From the NCBI GenBank assembly GCA_015179025.1, contig WHUX01000056.1:186001-250000 (forward strand): a DNA stretch of 64,000 nucleotides. The letters are read 5' to 3'. Every line of letters starts with the position of its first letter. Position 1 is the first letter of the stretch. The position numbers were made by a program, and so were the translations under genes. This stretch comes from Terfezia claveryi. Its lineage: Eukaryota > Ascomycota > Pezizomycetes > Pezizales > Pezizaceae. Positions 42,999 through 52,790 of this stretch are shown here, piece by piece. Below the pieces are notes generated by a model. That model was not told the origin of the DNA. It saw only the letters and a program-made list of their open reading frames with translations, and made no database searches.

Positions 42999-44157
42999 AT
43001 GTCCGAACCAACCCTATTACCCACCAACAGGTTCTAAGCATGAAGGGAAACTCCAATTCCCTCAGATCCAACCCAGCTGTTGGAATACTACCGAATAGCT
43101 ATCGATATCTTTACCGCCACCTATACGATTGGCAAAAAACAAGGAGCAGAACTCCAGAATACCGAACAAAAACTGAAGGAAGCTGAGGAGGAAATCTTCC
43201 TTCTTCGAGAAGACCTTACAGATGACCAAGTTACCATTCGCAACCTTAACTATGCCCTTGCCACTACAACTGCACAGGCATCTACGACCGCCATGCCTAC
43301 TAAAACCCAAGATCTCTCTACCCCACCTAAATTTAATGGCGAATGGGCCCGCCTCAAGGCTTGGAAAAACTCCATCAATATTAAGCTCAATAGAGACGCT
43401 GCTAGGTTCTCAACCACTCAGCACAAACTCGCATATGTTTACGGCCTACTGGAAGGAAGGGCTCTAGACCAGGTCCAGCCCTATGTGTTAGGAATGGGTA
43501 TCAATTTGGTGAATATCCCTACCCTATTTATGATCCTTGACCAAGCGTTTGGAGATTCAGATCTAAAAGGAATGGCTACTCTAGCTCTCCGAGCCCTCTA
43601 ACAAAAGAACACTAACCTGGCTACCTATGTGGCTGAATTCTCTAGGCTAGCTGTAAAAGTTGAATGGAGTGACAAGATCAAATGGATCAATTTCAGGAAG
43701 GTTTAAGCATGGTACTAAGACAGGCCCTTATTAATTTCCTAGATGTATACACCCTTGAAGAATTCATTGTTTAGGCCAGCTGATTGGAGCAAAAGATGGC
43801 CAGGTTCTAGAATAGCCTAAAGGCCTCCCCAACAACAACAACAGCCTCCCGATCAGTCTTTCCAGCTGCTCGCCCTCAGCCACAGGTCCCTATAACCCCG
43901 AACAAGCAGCCCACCCTTCCCTTGTAGCAGGCGAACTAGCCCCTATGGACTTATCTGTAGGCAAACCCCGCCTGACCCAAGAAGAAAAGGAATACCACTG
44001 GAATAATAGGCTATACATAGCCTATAGGAAGGCCGACTACTTCATTGCAGCCTGCCCCCTTCGAAAGAATTGCTCCCTGGCTGTCCATATAATTGACACT
44101 CTAGTGCCTAGGATTGAGGAGCTTGATGAGTCAGAAAAAGCCCTATCCCTTGCCTAG
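42999..44157 (+). pseudogene. RT-F gag
   Basis: Starts at ATG 42999 (MSEPTLLPTNRF) and ends with TAG at 44155-44157. Two early TAG stops, further stops near 43600 and 43770-43810, and a frameshift between 43601 and 43945 inactivate it. Capsid segment PPKFNGEWARLKAWKNSI; the knuckle reads YIAYRKADYFIAAC, so the first two Cys and the His positions have changed to Tyr (Cys/His-to-Tyr fits G-to-A or C-to-T mutation). The frameshift site G GGA AAA of RT-C has become A GAA AAA. Confidence 0.88.
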
Positions 44158-47100
44158 TTACTGACACTAGCAAGGGACTTGTTCTAGGCCATCTATCTTT
44201 GTCTTTATCTGCATTTTCTATGTCTTTCGCTTCTGTTGTTGATGAATCTTGCTTGTTCAGCGAGCACTTTGTTGTATCTATCTCTCTCAATATCAATGAT
44301 AGAACAATTACTACATTAGCACTCATAGATTGCAGAGCCTCAGGAATTGCATTTGTTGACTAGGCCTTTATCAATAAATTTTCCATATCTACGTCCAAGC
44401 TCAAAACCCCCTGTGTTCTAGATGTCATCGACAGTTAGCCCATCTCCTCCAGCTATATCACTGATATTGCGTGTGTGCCTGCCCTAGTCGGGGATCACTC
44501 CGAGGCAAATCTCCTAATATTTGTGACAAAGCTTAAGTATCCGATTGTCCTCAGAATCCCTTGGCTTAGAATACATAATGTATTGGTCAGCTTTGGCTCC
44601 TACACTCTGCAGTTCAACACCCAGTATTGCAAAAAGCACTGCGGGAATTCGAAGGCCACTATTATTGGACTGTATGCCTTGCTACCCTCGATGCACCTAC
44701 CTGCGCACATCAATACCAATTCCCCTGTTTCCTCTGTCCCTGCTATACCCCCTGTCCCTCCTGTGCCACCAAAGTCCCCTAATGTTAGCTTTATCAAGGC
44801 AGGGGCCTTCACTTACCTTACTAGAAGGCACAAGCTGAAGGTATATACCCTGTCTATATATGAGGTGAATCTGGAGATCAATAAAACAAGGTCTAAGGAG
44901 GAGTGGAAGTCTATGGTTCTAGACGAATACTACGAATTCATTGACCTGTTCTTGGAAAAGGCTACAGAGAAGCTCATACTACACTGACCATACAACTATA
45001 CTATCCCGCTGATAGAGGGTAAAACCCCCCTTATGGGCTCCTCTATAGAATGTCTCGGGTGGAGCTAGAAGCCTTGAAGAAGTACTTGGAAGAAAACCTC
45101 AACAAGAGCTTTATTCACTACAGCTCCTCACTAGTAGATACTCTAATGCTTTTCATGAAGAAACCAAACAGCTCTCTCCAATTGTACGTCAATTACCGGA
45201 GCCTAAACAAGTTAATGGTTAAAAACAGGTACCCCCTACCTCTAATTCAGGAGATATTAGCCAGGCTCTTCAAGGCCAAATGGTTCACTAAACTGGATTT
45301 GAGAAAGGCTTACAACCTGGTATGGATCGCCGAGGAGGAGGAGTAGAAAACTACTTTCCAAATACGATATGGCCATTTTGAGTACAATGTAATGCCTTTT
45401 GGCCTAACTAATGCCCCTGCCTCCTTCCAGCACTTCATCAATGACACCCTGCGGGACTTTTTCAATATGTTCTACACAGCTTACCTGGATGATATCCATA
45501 TATACTCAGACTCTCTAGTGGAACATAAAGTCCATATAAGGCAGGTGCTAGAGAAGCTGGAGAAGGCCGGATTATACCTGAAACCAGAAAAATGCGAGTT
45601 TCATGTGCAGAAGATTAAGTATCTGGGGTTAATCATCACCACAGAAGGTATCAGGATGGATCCCACCAAGGTTACTGCTGTCTAGGAATGGCAAACCCCA
45701 GCAAATCTTAAGGATATCCAAGCCTTCTTGAAGTTCGCTAACTTTTACTGGTGGTTCATTCTAGGGTATTCAAAGATTGTAGCGCCCCTCACCACCCTGA
45801 CCAAAAAAGACCAGCATTTTGACTGGAATCTAGAAGCCCAATCTACCTTCCAGAACCTTAAGGAAACCTTCTGCTCAGTATCGATCCTCACCTATTTTAA
45901 CCCTAACTAGGAGTGTATTGTCAAAACCGATGCTTTCAACTATATTTCTATGGAAATCTTGTTCCAGAACAATGATAATAGTATCCTCCACCCTGTAGCC
46001 TACTTCTCATAAAAACACTCCCCGACTGAGTGCAATTACAAGATTTATGACAAAGAACTGATAGCCATTATGTGAGCTTTCAAGGAATGGAGGCTACACC
46101 TAGAGTCAGCCAAGGGAATTATCGAAGTACTATCTGATCATAAGAACCTCGAGTATTTTACCACTACTAAACTGCTTAACCGACAGCAGGCCAGGTAGTT
46201 GGAGTTCTTATCTCGGTTCAATTTCAAGATCAAATACTAGCCAGGAAAGGCTGGGGGGAAACCAGACGCCTTGACTAGAAGATCAAGAGATCTCCCTAAA
46301 GGGGGGATAAAAGGCTAAAATACTAAAATCAGGTGGTATTGAAGCCCGAAAACCTTGATCTGGTGGCTAATGTTCTTACTGATGTGAAAGCTGAGGCTGA
46401 GGCTGAGACTAATGGGGAAGCTAACCTCTGACAACTAGTGAGACAGGCATACGAGGATGACCTCCTAGCTAAGGAAATCATTGCGGCAGTGGATTCTAGC
46501 CAGCGCCACCACTCCAAGATCTCCCTGGCTAAGTGTGCCATCCAGGAAGGTCTCCTTTACCACCTTGAATGGCTCTATGTACTAGAAGGAGATCTGTGCC
46601 TGCGATTGATCAAGGAACACTATGATACCCCAGTGGTAGGCCACCCAGGAGTGGCTAAAACATTGGAATTGCTAGCCAGGGAATATACATAGATAGACTA
46701 GCGGAAGAAAGTGGAATGGTACATATGGAACTGCTATATTTACAAGCATGCTCAGCCTGTCTACTATGCTCTATATGGCACCCTGAAACCCCTGGATATC
46801 CCAGATCAGCCATGGCTGCACCTGACCATAGATTTCATGATAGGATTGCTGAAAGACTTGGGATTCAATGCCATCCTAATAGTGGTAGACCGGTTGATAA
46901 AGATAAGGCATGTTGTATCTTATCGGGACACTTGTTCTGCTCAGGAGCTGGCCAACCTCTACCTCAACAATGTGTTTTGGTATTATGGGCTCTCCAAATC
47001 CATTGTGTCTGACTAGGGCCTTCAGTTCACCTCGGACTTTTAGAGAGCCTTCTGCAAGCTTCTAGGGATTAGAGTGCATTTATCAATAGCATATCACCCC

Positions 47101-47218
47101 CAGACAGATGGCCAATCAGAGAGGATGAATGCCATTATGGAGTAATATCTACAGTCCTTTGTCAATTACCAGTAGGATAACTGGGTTTCATTGCTGGCCA
47201 TCTGCGAGTTTGCCACTA
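44158..47218 (+). pseudogene. RT-F pol, 5' part: protease-RT-RNase H-integrase core
   Basis: Protease remnant LIDCRASGIAFVD near 44320 (the active-site Gly is Arg). RT at 45050-45700 retains YLDDIHIYSD. RNase H at 45700-46290 is scattered with stops. After the G6 tract at 46300 the frame moves by -1 into the linker, H2C2 finger (HYDTPVVGHPGVAKT...CYIYKHA; a Cys is lost) and integrase core (TIDFMIGL, SD, DGQSERMN). It is interrupted at 47218 by RT-G after CEFATM. Frameshifts also at about 45000 (a C-run deletion). Confidence 0.88.
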
Positions 47219-47902
47219 TGAAGGCACTTCGTTCCTAACGGAAGAATATACACTGAAGGACCGGGTGAGAGCTTCAATAGTATTGCTAACTTAGAAAAGA
47301 AGAAAAGATAGAGAGATCGCAAAAGTAGAATCGTACATCCAAAAATCACTGTTCCTCTCGCCTCCCTTGAGTTCTTCCATAAAAATACCATAACGACTAT
47401 ATTCTTCTGCTTTCGGTCACAATAACATTATTATCTACCAACAAGACTAACTTTTGTGTAATTCTGCCTCGAACTAACCATCATACTGACACCCATCTCT
47501 CTTAACACCCGAACAAGCTTGTTCGACTGTCATTTCTTCACCTTTCCCTTATTCGACACTTGAACAACTCTGTTCAACTGTCAAATCCCTTGCTTATTCG
47601 ACACCCGAACAACTCTATTCGACTGTCAAATCTCTTGCTTATTCGACACCCGAACAACTCTGTTCGACTGTCAAATCTCTTGCTTATCTAGCATATCAGC
47701 CTCTTTAATTTGACACTCGAACAAAGTCTGTTTGGGTGTCAGCATTAACAAGCAAATCACCAAAAACAATGCCATTCATTTAACTAACTAAATCACTTGA
47801 CAAACGAAAACCCATAAAGTAAATAATAAAAATAAAATAATAAAAAAAACTAAAAAAAACTCAAAAAATCAACTTTTCCCTACTCTTCCTTATTCTCCAT
47901 CA
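47219..47902 (-). repeat. RT-G 3' LTR
   Basis: 684 bp, TGAAGGCACTT...TCTCCATCA on the plus strand. Includes three 45-bp units with the class-1 inverted repeat GACACCCGAACAAC...TGTTCGACTGTC (about 47555-47690) and two further single copies. Nearly identical to the right LTR. Confidence 0.93.
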
Positions 47903-47920
47903 CATCCGACCCCCCTAACA
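47903..47920 (-). other. RT-G polypurine tract
   Basis: The minus strand reads TTAGGGGGGTCGGATG next to the LTR start. 47921-48152 is AT-rich, non-coding sequence. Confidence 0.75.
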
Positions 47921-48152
47921 AGAGTTGATGTCCTCGTCAACCCAACAAAATCCAATCCCAAAAAATAAATAAATACTAAAGAAAAAAACAATTTAACCAA
48001 ACATAAACCTATATAATCCCTAAAAAAAAAATGCATTCAAATGAAATAAAAACACTATTAATATCCCAAAAAAATCCCTATATTCCTAACCAAAGAAAAG
48101 ATAATTTACCCCCAAAAAAAGAAAAAATCAAAACATCAAACAAAAAGAAACC

Positions 48153-49474
48153 CTACTCATCGTCCTCCTCTTCCTCCTCATCATCATCGTCACTATCAAG
48201 GAAGATTTCGGGTGCCTTTTTAATTATTGGGGACATCTCTCTTATCACCGGCACTACCATCATCTTCATTCCGCTCATGAGCATTCGTAGCCTGCGTATT
48301 ATATGAGCAGGCGGGACCCATAGCTCATCTTACTCTTCGTTCTCATCGTGAGCGTTCGGTGCTGTCAGGATATCTCGAACCTTACCTACCACGAGTAGAT
48401 GTTGAGAGTTTCTGAGTTCATTGCATCAACGTCTTCTTGTGTCGAATGGTCCAACAACCTTAGCACTTCAGAATCGCAGTCCTCTTCATTTGCCTCCTCT
48501 ATCCGCATTCGCTTGTAGGCGGGGAGTTGCTCTTGCGGGGGTGCTCTTTGGCGCTTACGAGTCTGGCCACGTCTACGAGTTGTCTGTCACCCTCTTATCC
48601 ATGTACTTTGCCTTGTCGAAGTTGCAGGATTGGGTGGTATTACTATCGATGCGGCAGGGATTCATGGCACAGAAGACAGCGCTGCTTCTGCTGCCTCTTG
48701 ACTTTGGTTCTCTCTTTCCCTAGCTTCTGCATTCTCTAAAGAATTTAAGAGGTTGTCCTGACCCATTCGATCTGCCAACGATCTCAACATCGCAGTATAG
48801 GCTGGATGGTATTTCTTCTGATGTGGTTTAAGCAACAGTGGTAGGTTAGCATTCTGAAGTACCCACCGAATGTCTTCTGCTGTTGCCTAGTCATCCTTCT
48901 TGGTTCTTGGCGTTTCTTTTCGAGCAGCGATTTCAGTCCTAATTAATAGTATGATATCATCAACTAAATCCATGCCACGATCAAATGATAATAGTTGTGC
49001 TGCAAGGGAACATAGTGGGGCGAATTCAATAGATGGCCAAGGAGGATAGAGCTCGCCCATAAGTATTGTCCATTCTGGGCTCCAATATTTTTCCGTCAGA
49101 AGATTGTAATCACGGCGTCTTCGAAGAGCAACAGTATACACCGAGCCCAATCTATCTAACTCGTCCATTTGTAGCTCTTGTTTAGCTCGTTCACGAGAAA
49201 CTCCCCATGCTGCTAGTTCGGCATCTGTGGCTTGTGTGATCAATGTCGTCTGAGCTGCTGCAAGTGCTCCAACTCTTTCTCCTGTTTTTCTTGTTAATCG
49301 TGCTATTCCCTTCAGAAATCTCCATTGATTTGGTCCGCCGACGATGGATTTGACCGCTCCTTCAAACTGGGTGTTGACAATACTCTCACTGATCATAATT
49401 TCCTTGCATCTTGTCTGCAATTCTCCTTCTGCAATAGTGAATGGTCGAGCGAGTTCTAATCCAGAAGAAGACAT
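48153..49474 (-). pseudogene. RT-G ORF3
   Basis: Starts at ATG 49472-49474 in CACAATG, as in RT-D. The first 195 codons are open to a TAG at 48887. Reading resumes with EDIRWVLQNANLPPLL, YHPAYTAMLRSLADRMGQ and a Gln/Glu/Ala-rich part, and ends in a Ser/Asp/Glu tail (DSDDDDEEEEEDDE) before TAG at 48153. The tail is in another frame, so at least one indel has occurred. Similarity to RT-D ORF3 extends over the N-terminal 280 residues and the acid tail; the middle is divergent. Function unknown. Confidence 0.72.
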
Positions 49475-49651
49475 TGTGGAGGTATAGGTAAGGAATAGTA
49501 GAAGTAGTAATAAGAAAACTAGAGATATATGGGTGAAGTTTTTTCAGCTTTTCCTGAAAACTGAAGAAGGCTGTTGTTCGCTGGTTCTAGACGTAATCTT
49601 GGTGGTTATCTTGAGGAGAAAAGAAAAGGAAGACTTAGCTCTTGCTTTCCA

Positions 49652-49662
49652 CCTTTTATATA
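49652..49662 (-). promoter_or_regulatory. Candidate ORF3 promoter in RT-G
   Basis: TATATAAAAGG on the minus strand lies in the 315-bp gap between the integrase stop (49790) and the ORF3 start, about 180 bp upstream of the ATG. The gap is otherwise non-coding and AT-rich. A separate ORF3 transcript is inferred. Confidence 0.5.
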
Positions 49663-49789
49663 CTCCTATATCCTTCAACCACGTAGTAAGGTACACTAAA
49701 TAAGATAAAACGCATTAAAAACACTGCAATGCTTAGACTTGCCCTATAACGCCATACGCAAATTTGTAATACGCTATATTAAACTACAC

Positions 49790-51079
49790 CTATTCATCCA
49801 GTTCCATTTCCTCTACTTCCTCTTGTGGTAGTCCGTATTCTTCGTAGTCGACCCCTGTTCGCGGGTAGAAGCATTTCAGCCTTTCCCCCGAGTACGGTAG
49901 CTTCATTTGGGTACCGTCTAACTCTTCCAGAAGGTCGGTACCCCTATCCCTGCGCAAATCTTTAATTCTGTAAGGGCCAAGCCAACAGTTCTCTAACTTC
50001 CTAGACCATTGCTTTGTTAATACAGAATTATAGAGAAGGACCAGATCACCAATATCAAAATCTTCAACTCTTTGTCGCCTTCTTTGGTCAAAGAATTGTT
50101 TATTCAGCAAGCGATTTTCGGCCAATCTCTCAGCAGTAGCTCTCAAGTTTTCTTCCTTTCTTTCCAGTTGCTTTGTTCTAGTTGCTAATAACTGTTTTCT
50201 TGTATGTACCCGATTCCAGTCTACCATTGCCCATAAAATCACAGTTAGCTCAATGGGTAAAACACAGTCTTGTCCGAATACTAGCATAAATGGTGGGAAC
50301 CCGGTTGATGCTCGAGTAGTGATACGATCGGCCCAAAGAACAAACAGTAGGTTCTTTGTCCAATTTTTGCCCAATTTAGCTAGCGCATCAATAATCTGTT
50401 GATGTTCCCGTTCCACCAACGCATTAGACTGAGGATGGTATGCAGCAATTGCTATATTCATGATATTGTACTGTTGCAAAAGCTCCTGCACTTCTCCTTT
50501 GTTTTCCGAGCCGTTATCGTACACTATCTGTGCCGGTACTCTGAACCTAGCTATCCACTCCAAAACGAAGGCCGCTACTGTCTTTGCGTTTGCCTTTCTG
50601 ATTCCTTTCGCTTCAAACCATCCGGTAAAGTCATCCCTCATCACAATAATGTACCCGCACTCTGCATCTCTTGGTATGTGGATTATGTCGAGTCCAACTT
50701 TTCTCCACATTGCACTATATATTGTCGGGTGAAGTTCTTCGTCATATTGGTTAGGTTTCCTTCGTTGACACTGATCACATTTTCGAACATAGTCTTTTAC
50801 GTCAGTGTAGAAGCTTTTCCACCAATATCTAAGCTTCACTTTCTGGTATGTTCCATTCCATCCTCTATGTCCGCTTTCATCATGAAATTCTCGTAGGATG
50901 CGCTGTCATTCCTCTGCTTCCCAAATGACTTTTGCTGGCGGAAGATTCCACTTCATACGACGATAAAGATGGTTATCCCTTATTAGGAACTTCGTCGCTC
51001 TGTGTCTTAATTTCCGATACTCCTTATTCGATATTCCTTGTGGTCTTTACATAGTGGTAAGGAATCCTAGGATCTCTTC
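49790..51079 (-). pseudogene. RT-G integrase (pol, 3' part)
   Basis: Continues from RNase H beyond RT-H. A stop at about 51048 (CAA to TAA) and one near 50905 precede a 349-codon open stretch (50839-49790). H2C2 finger: FHDESGHRGWNG...CDQCQRRK. Core: D in GLDIIHIP, D in YDNGSENKGEV, E in NALVEREHQQ. Then FGQDCVLPIELT, a C-terminal GPY module (KLENCWLGPYRIKDL) and an acidic end (EEVEEMELDE). No chromodomain. The integrase domain itself looks intact. Confidence 0.88.
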
Positions 51080-51606
51080 TGTCACAACCGTCCTTTCCTA
51101 GCCAGGTTTGAGAGTCAGACGGGATTCTGTCCGACTCTCGTTATTGTTGATTGATTGATATCATTGTTATCTCTGTTCCCGAGATAAGGGGTCTCGGGAA
51201 CCTTATTCCTTCCGGTGGCCTTGGCCAGGAAGGAAGCCTGTATATATAGCTTGCTCTCTCCGCCCTCTCGTTGGATCCCCATCCAACATTTTGTATACCC
51301 AATACAGGACCTTGCTTCCCCCAGCGCTTGTGCACCTCCCTTGTGCACATCCTTGTCTCAAACAAACAACTCTGCAGTACAGCTGCCTTCCTTGACACAC
51401 GCGGCAACTGCCTCCGCGTGTCTCATGTCTCGTGTCTCTTGCCTCTTGCCTCTTGCCTCTTGCCTCTTGCCTCTTGCCTCTTGCCCTTGCCCCCGTCTCA
51501 GTCTTCCCCTGATCACACACGTAGCGTTCCTACGTGTGTGTTACCTCGTCCCTGTCCTCATCCCGGTGTACCCCTTGGTCGCCTTGTCCCCGGAGCCCTC
51601 GTTACA
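51080..51606 (+). repeat. RT-H 5' LTR
   Basis: TGTCACAACCG...CTCGTTACA. Class-2 inverted repeat at 51110-51139 (GAGAGTCAGAC...GTCCGACTCTC), TATATATA at 51241-51248, hairpin GTTGGAT-CCCC-ATCCAAC at 51270-51287, and six GCCTCTT units at about 51441-51482. Confidence 0.96.
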
Positions 51607-51618
51607 CTACGTTGGATC
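51607..51618 (+). other. RT-H primer-binding region (self-priming candidate)
   Basis: CTACGTTGGATC abuts the LTR. ACGTTGGAT pairs with ATCCAACGT in the right LTR; the left LTR has ATCCAACAT, one G-to-A change. Confidence 0.65.
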
Positions 51619-51637
51619 TTTCAGACCAACCGGTACG

Positions 51638-52771
51638 ATGTCCGCGAACATTCCACTACCCACCGATAGATTCGCAGCCTGGAGGGCGACTCCGATCCCA
51701 TCAGACCCGACAGAACTATCAGCATACCGACGAACTGTGATCGAGATATTTACAGATACTTATGCCATCGGCGAACAACAAGGAGCGGACCTTCAGAAAG
51801 CCGAAAGGCGAATCCGAGAAGCTGAAGATGAAATAACCCTCCTCCGAGAAGATGCAGCAGAGGACAGGATAACCATCCGGAGACTGACTCGCGCTTTGGA
51901 CCTGACCGATGGTCCAAAAAACCAGAAAATACAAGACCTACCCACCCCGCCCAAGTTTAATGGGGACCGGGGCCGGCTACGAGCATGGAAAAACTCTGTA
52001 CAGATAAAACTCTCTGGGGACTCGGCGAAGTTCCCCACCGTCCACCACCAGCTCTCATACGTCTCTGGCCTACTGGAGGGTAAGGCTATGGACCAGGTAC
52101 AGCCCTTCGTCAAGGCCACGGGGATTGATCTGGTAGACATCCCAGCACTAATGGCAATCCTGGACCGAGCCTTCGGAGACCCGGATCCTAAAGGAACCGC
52201 CAGCAGGGCCCTGCGAGACCTCAAGCAAAAACACAACGAACTGTCAGCCTATGTCGCTGAGTTCTCCAGGCTAGCAGCAGAGCTCAATTGGAATGACGAA
52301 GCCAAGCTCGATCAGTTCAAAGACGGGCTTACCTTCGAGCTGAAAAAGGCTCTGGTTTACTGCCCACCGACCAAGACCCTGGAGGGCCTTATTGAACAAG
52401 CTAGCTGGGTGGAACAGCAGACAGCGGCACTTAGAGCCCCCCAAAAGACACTCCCGACCTCGACTCCCCGTACACCATTTCTGACAGCACGCACCCAACA
52501 ACAACAACCCACACCAGTCAACAAGCCTGCGCACCCCTCCTTGGTAGCGGGTGGGGCTGCCCCCATGGACCTGTCAGCAGGTAGGCCTCGTCTTACCCAG
52601 GAGGAAAGGGACCGTCGCCGCACTCAGGGTTTGTGCATTGCATGTGGGAAGGGGGACCATTTCATCGCGGCGTGTCCCCTCCGCAAGAACCGCTCCCTGG
52701 CCGCCCACGCCATATCCGAATCACGGATCGAAGAAGTTGAAGAGTCGGGAAAAGCCCTGTCCCTTGCCTAG
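51638..52771 (+). CDS. gag: RT-H Gag polyprotein
   Basis: An uninterrupted frame of 377 codons from ATG 51638 to TAG 52769-52771. The start is chosen because it is the first ATG after the LTR and matches the RT-F gag start (MSxxxLPTxRF). A coiled-coil-like N-terminal region (LQKAERRIREAEDEITLLRE) leads to a capsid domain (PPKFNGDRGRLRAWKNSVQI, AKFPTVHHQLSYVSGLLEG, DPDPKGTASRALRDLKQ). A Pro/Gln-rich linker, PMDLSAGRPRLTQEERDRRR and the zinc knuckle CIACGKGDHFIAAC (CX2CX4HX4C) follow. Gag assembles particles in the cytoplasm and binds element RNA through the knuckle. Pol is reached by -1 frameshifting just before the stop. It is the only intact gag in the window. Confidence 0.93.
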   Translation: MSANIPLPTDRFAAWRATPIPSDPTELSAYRRTVIEIFTDTYAIGEQQGADLQKAERRIREAEDEITLLREDAAEDRITIRRLTRALDLTDGPKNQKIQDLPTPPKFNGDRGRLRAWKNSVQIKLSGDSAKFPTVHHQLSYVSGLLEGKAMDQVQPFVKATGIDLVDIPALMAILDRAFGDPDPKGTASRALRDLKQKHNELSAYVAEFSRLAAELNWNDEAKLDQFKDGLTFELKKALVYCPPTKTLEGLIEQASWVEQQTAALRAPQKTLPTSTPRTPFLTARTQQQQPTPVNKPAHPSLVAGGAAPMDLSAGRPRLTQEERDRRRTQGLCIACGKGDHFIAACPLRKNRSLAAHAISESRIEEVEESGKALSLA

Positions 52772-52790
52772 TTACTGACACTAGCAAGGG
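52747..52790 (+). promoter_or_regulatory. -1 ribosomal frameshift signal at RT-H gag/pol junction
   Basis: Slippery GGGAAAA at 52747-52753 read as G GGA AAA in the gag frame, a 7-nt spacer (52754-52760), then CCCTTGC (52761-52767), bulged C, TAG (52769-52771), loop TTACTGACA, CTA (52781-52783), GCAAGGG (52784-52790). The stem has ten pairs and one bulge. The -1 frame is open beyond it (SPVPCLVTDTSKGPAPG). Confidence 0.88.

Noticed and set aside
48021..48320. Plus-strand ORF with Ser run near 48031-48306
   Set aside because: Antisense of the acidic Asp/Glu tail of RT-G ORF3.
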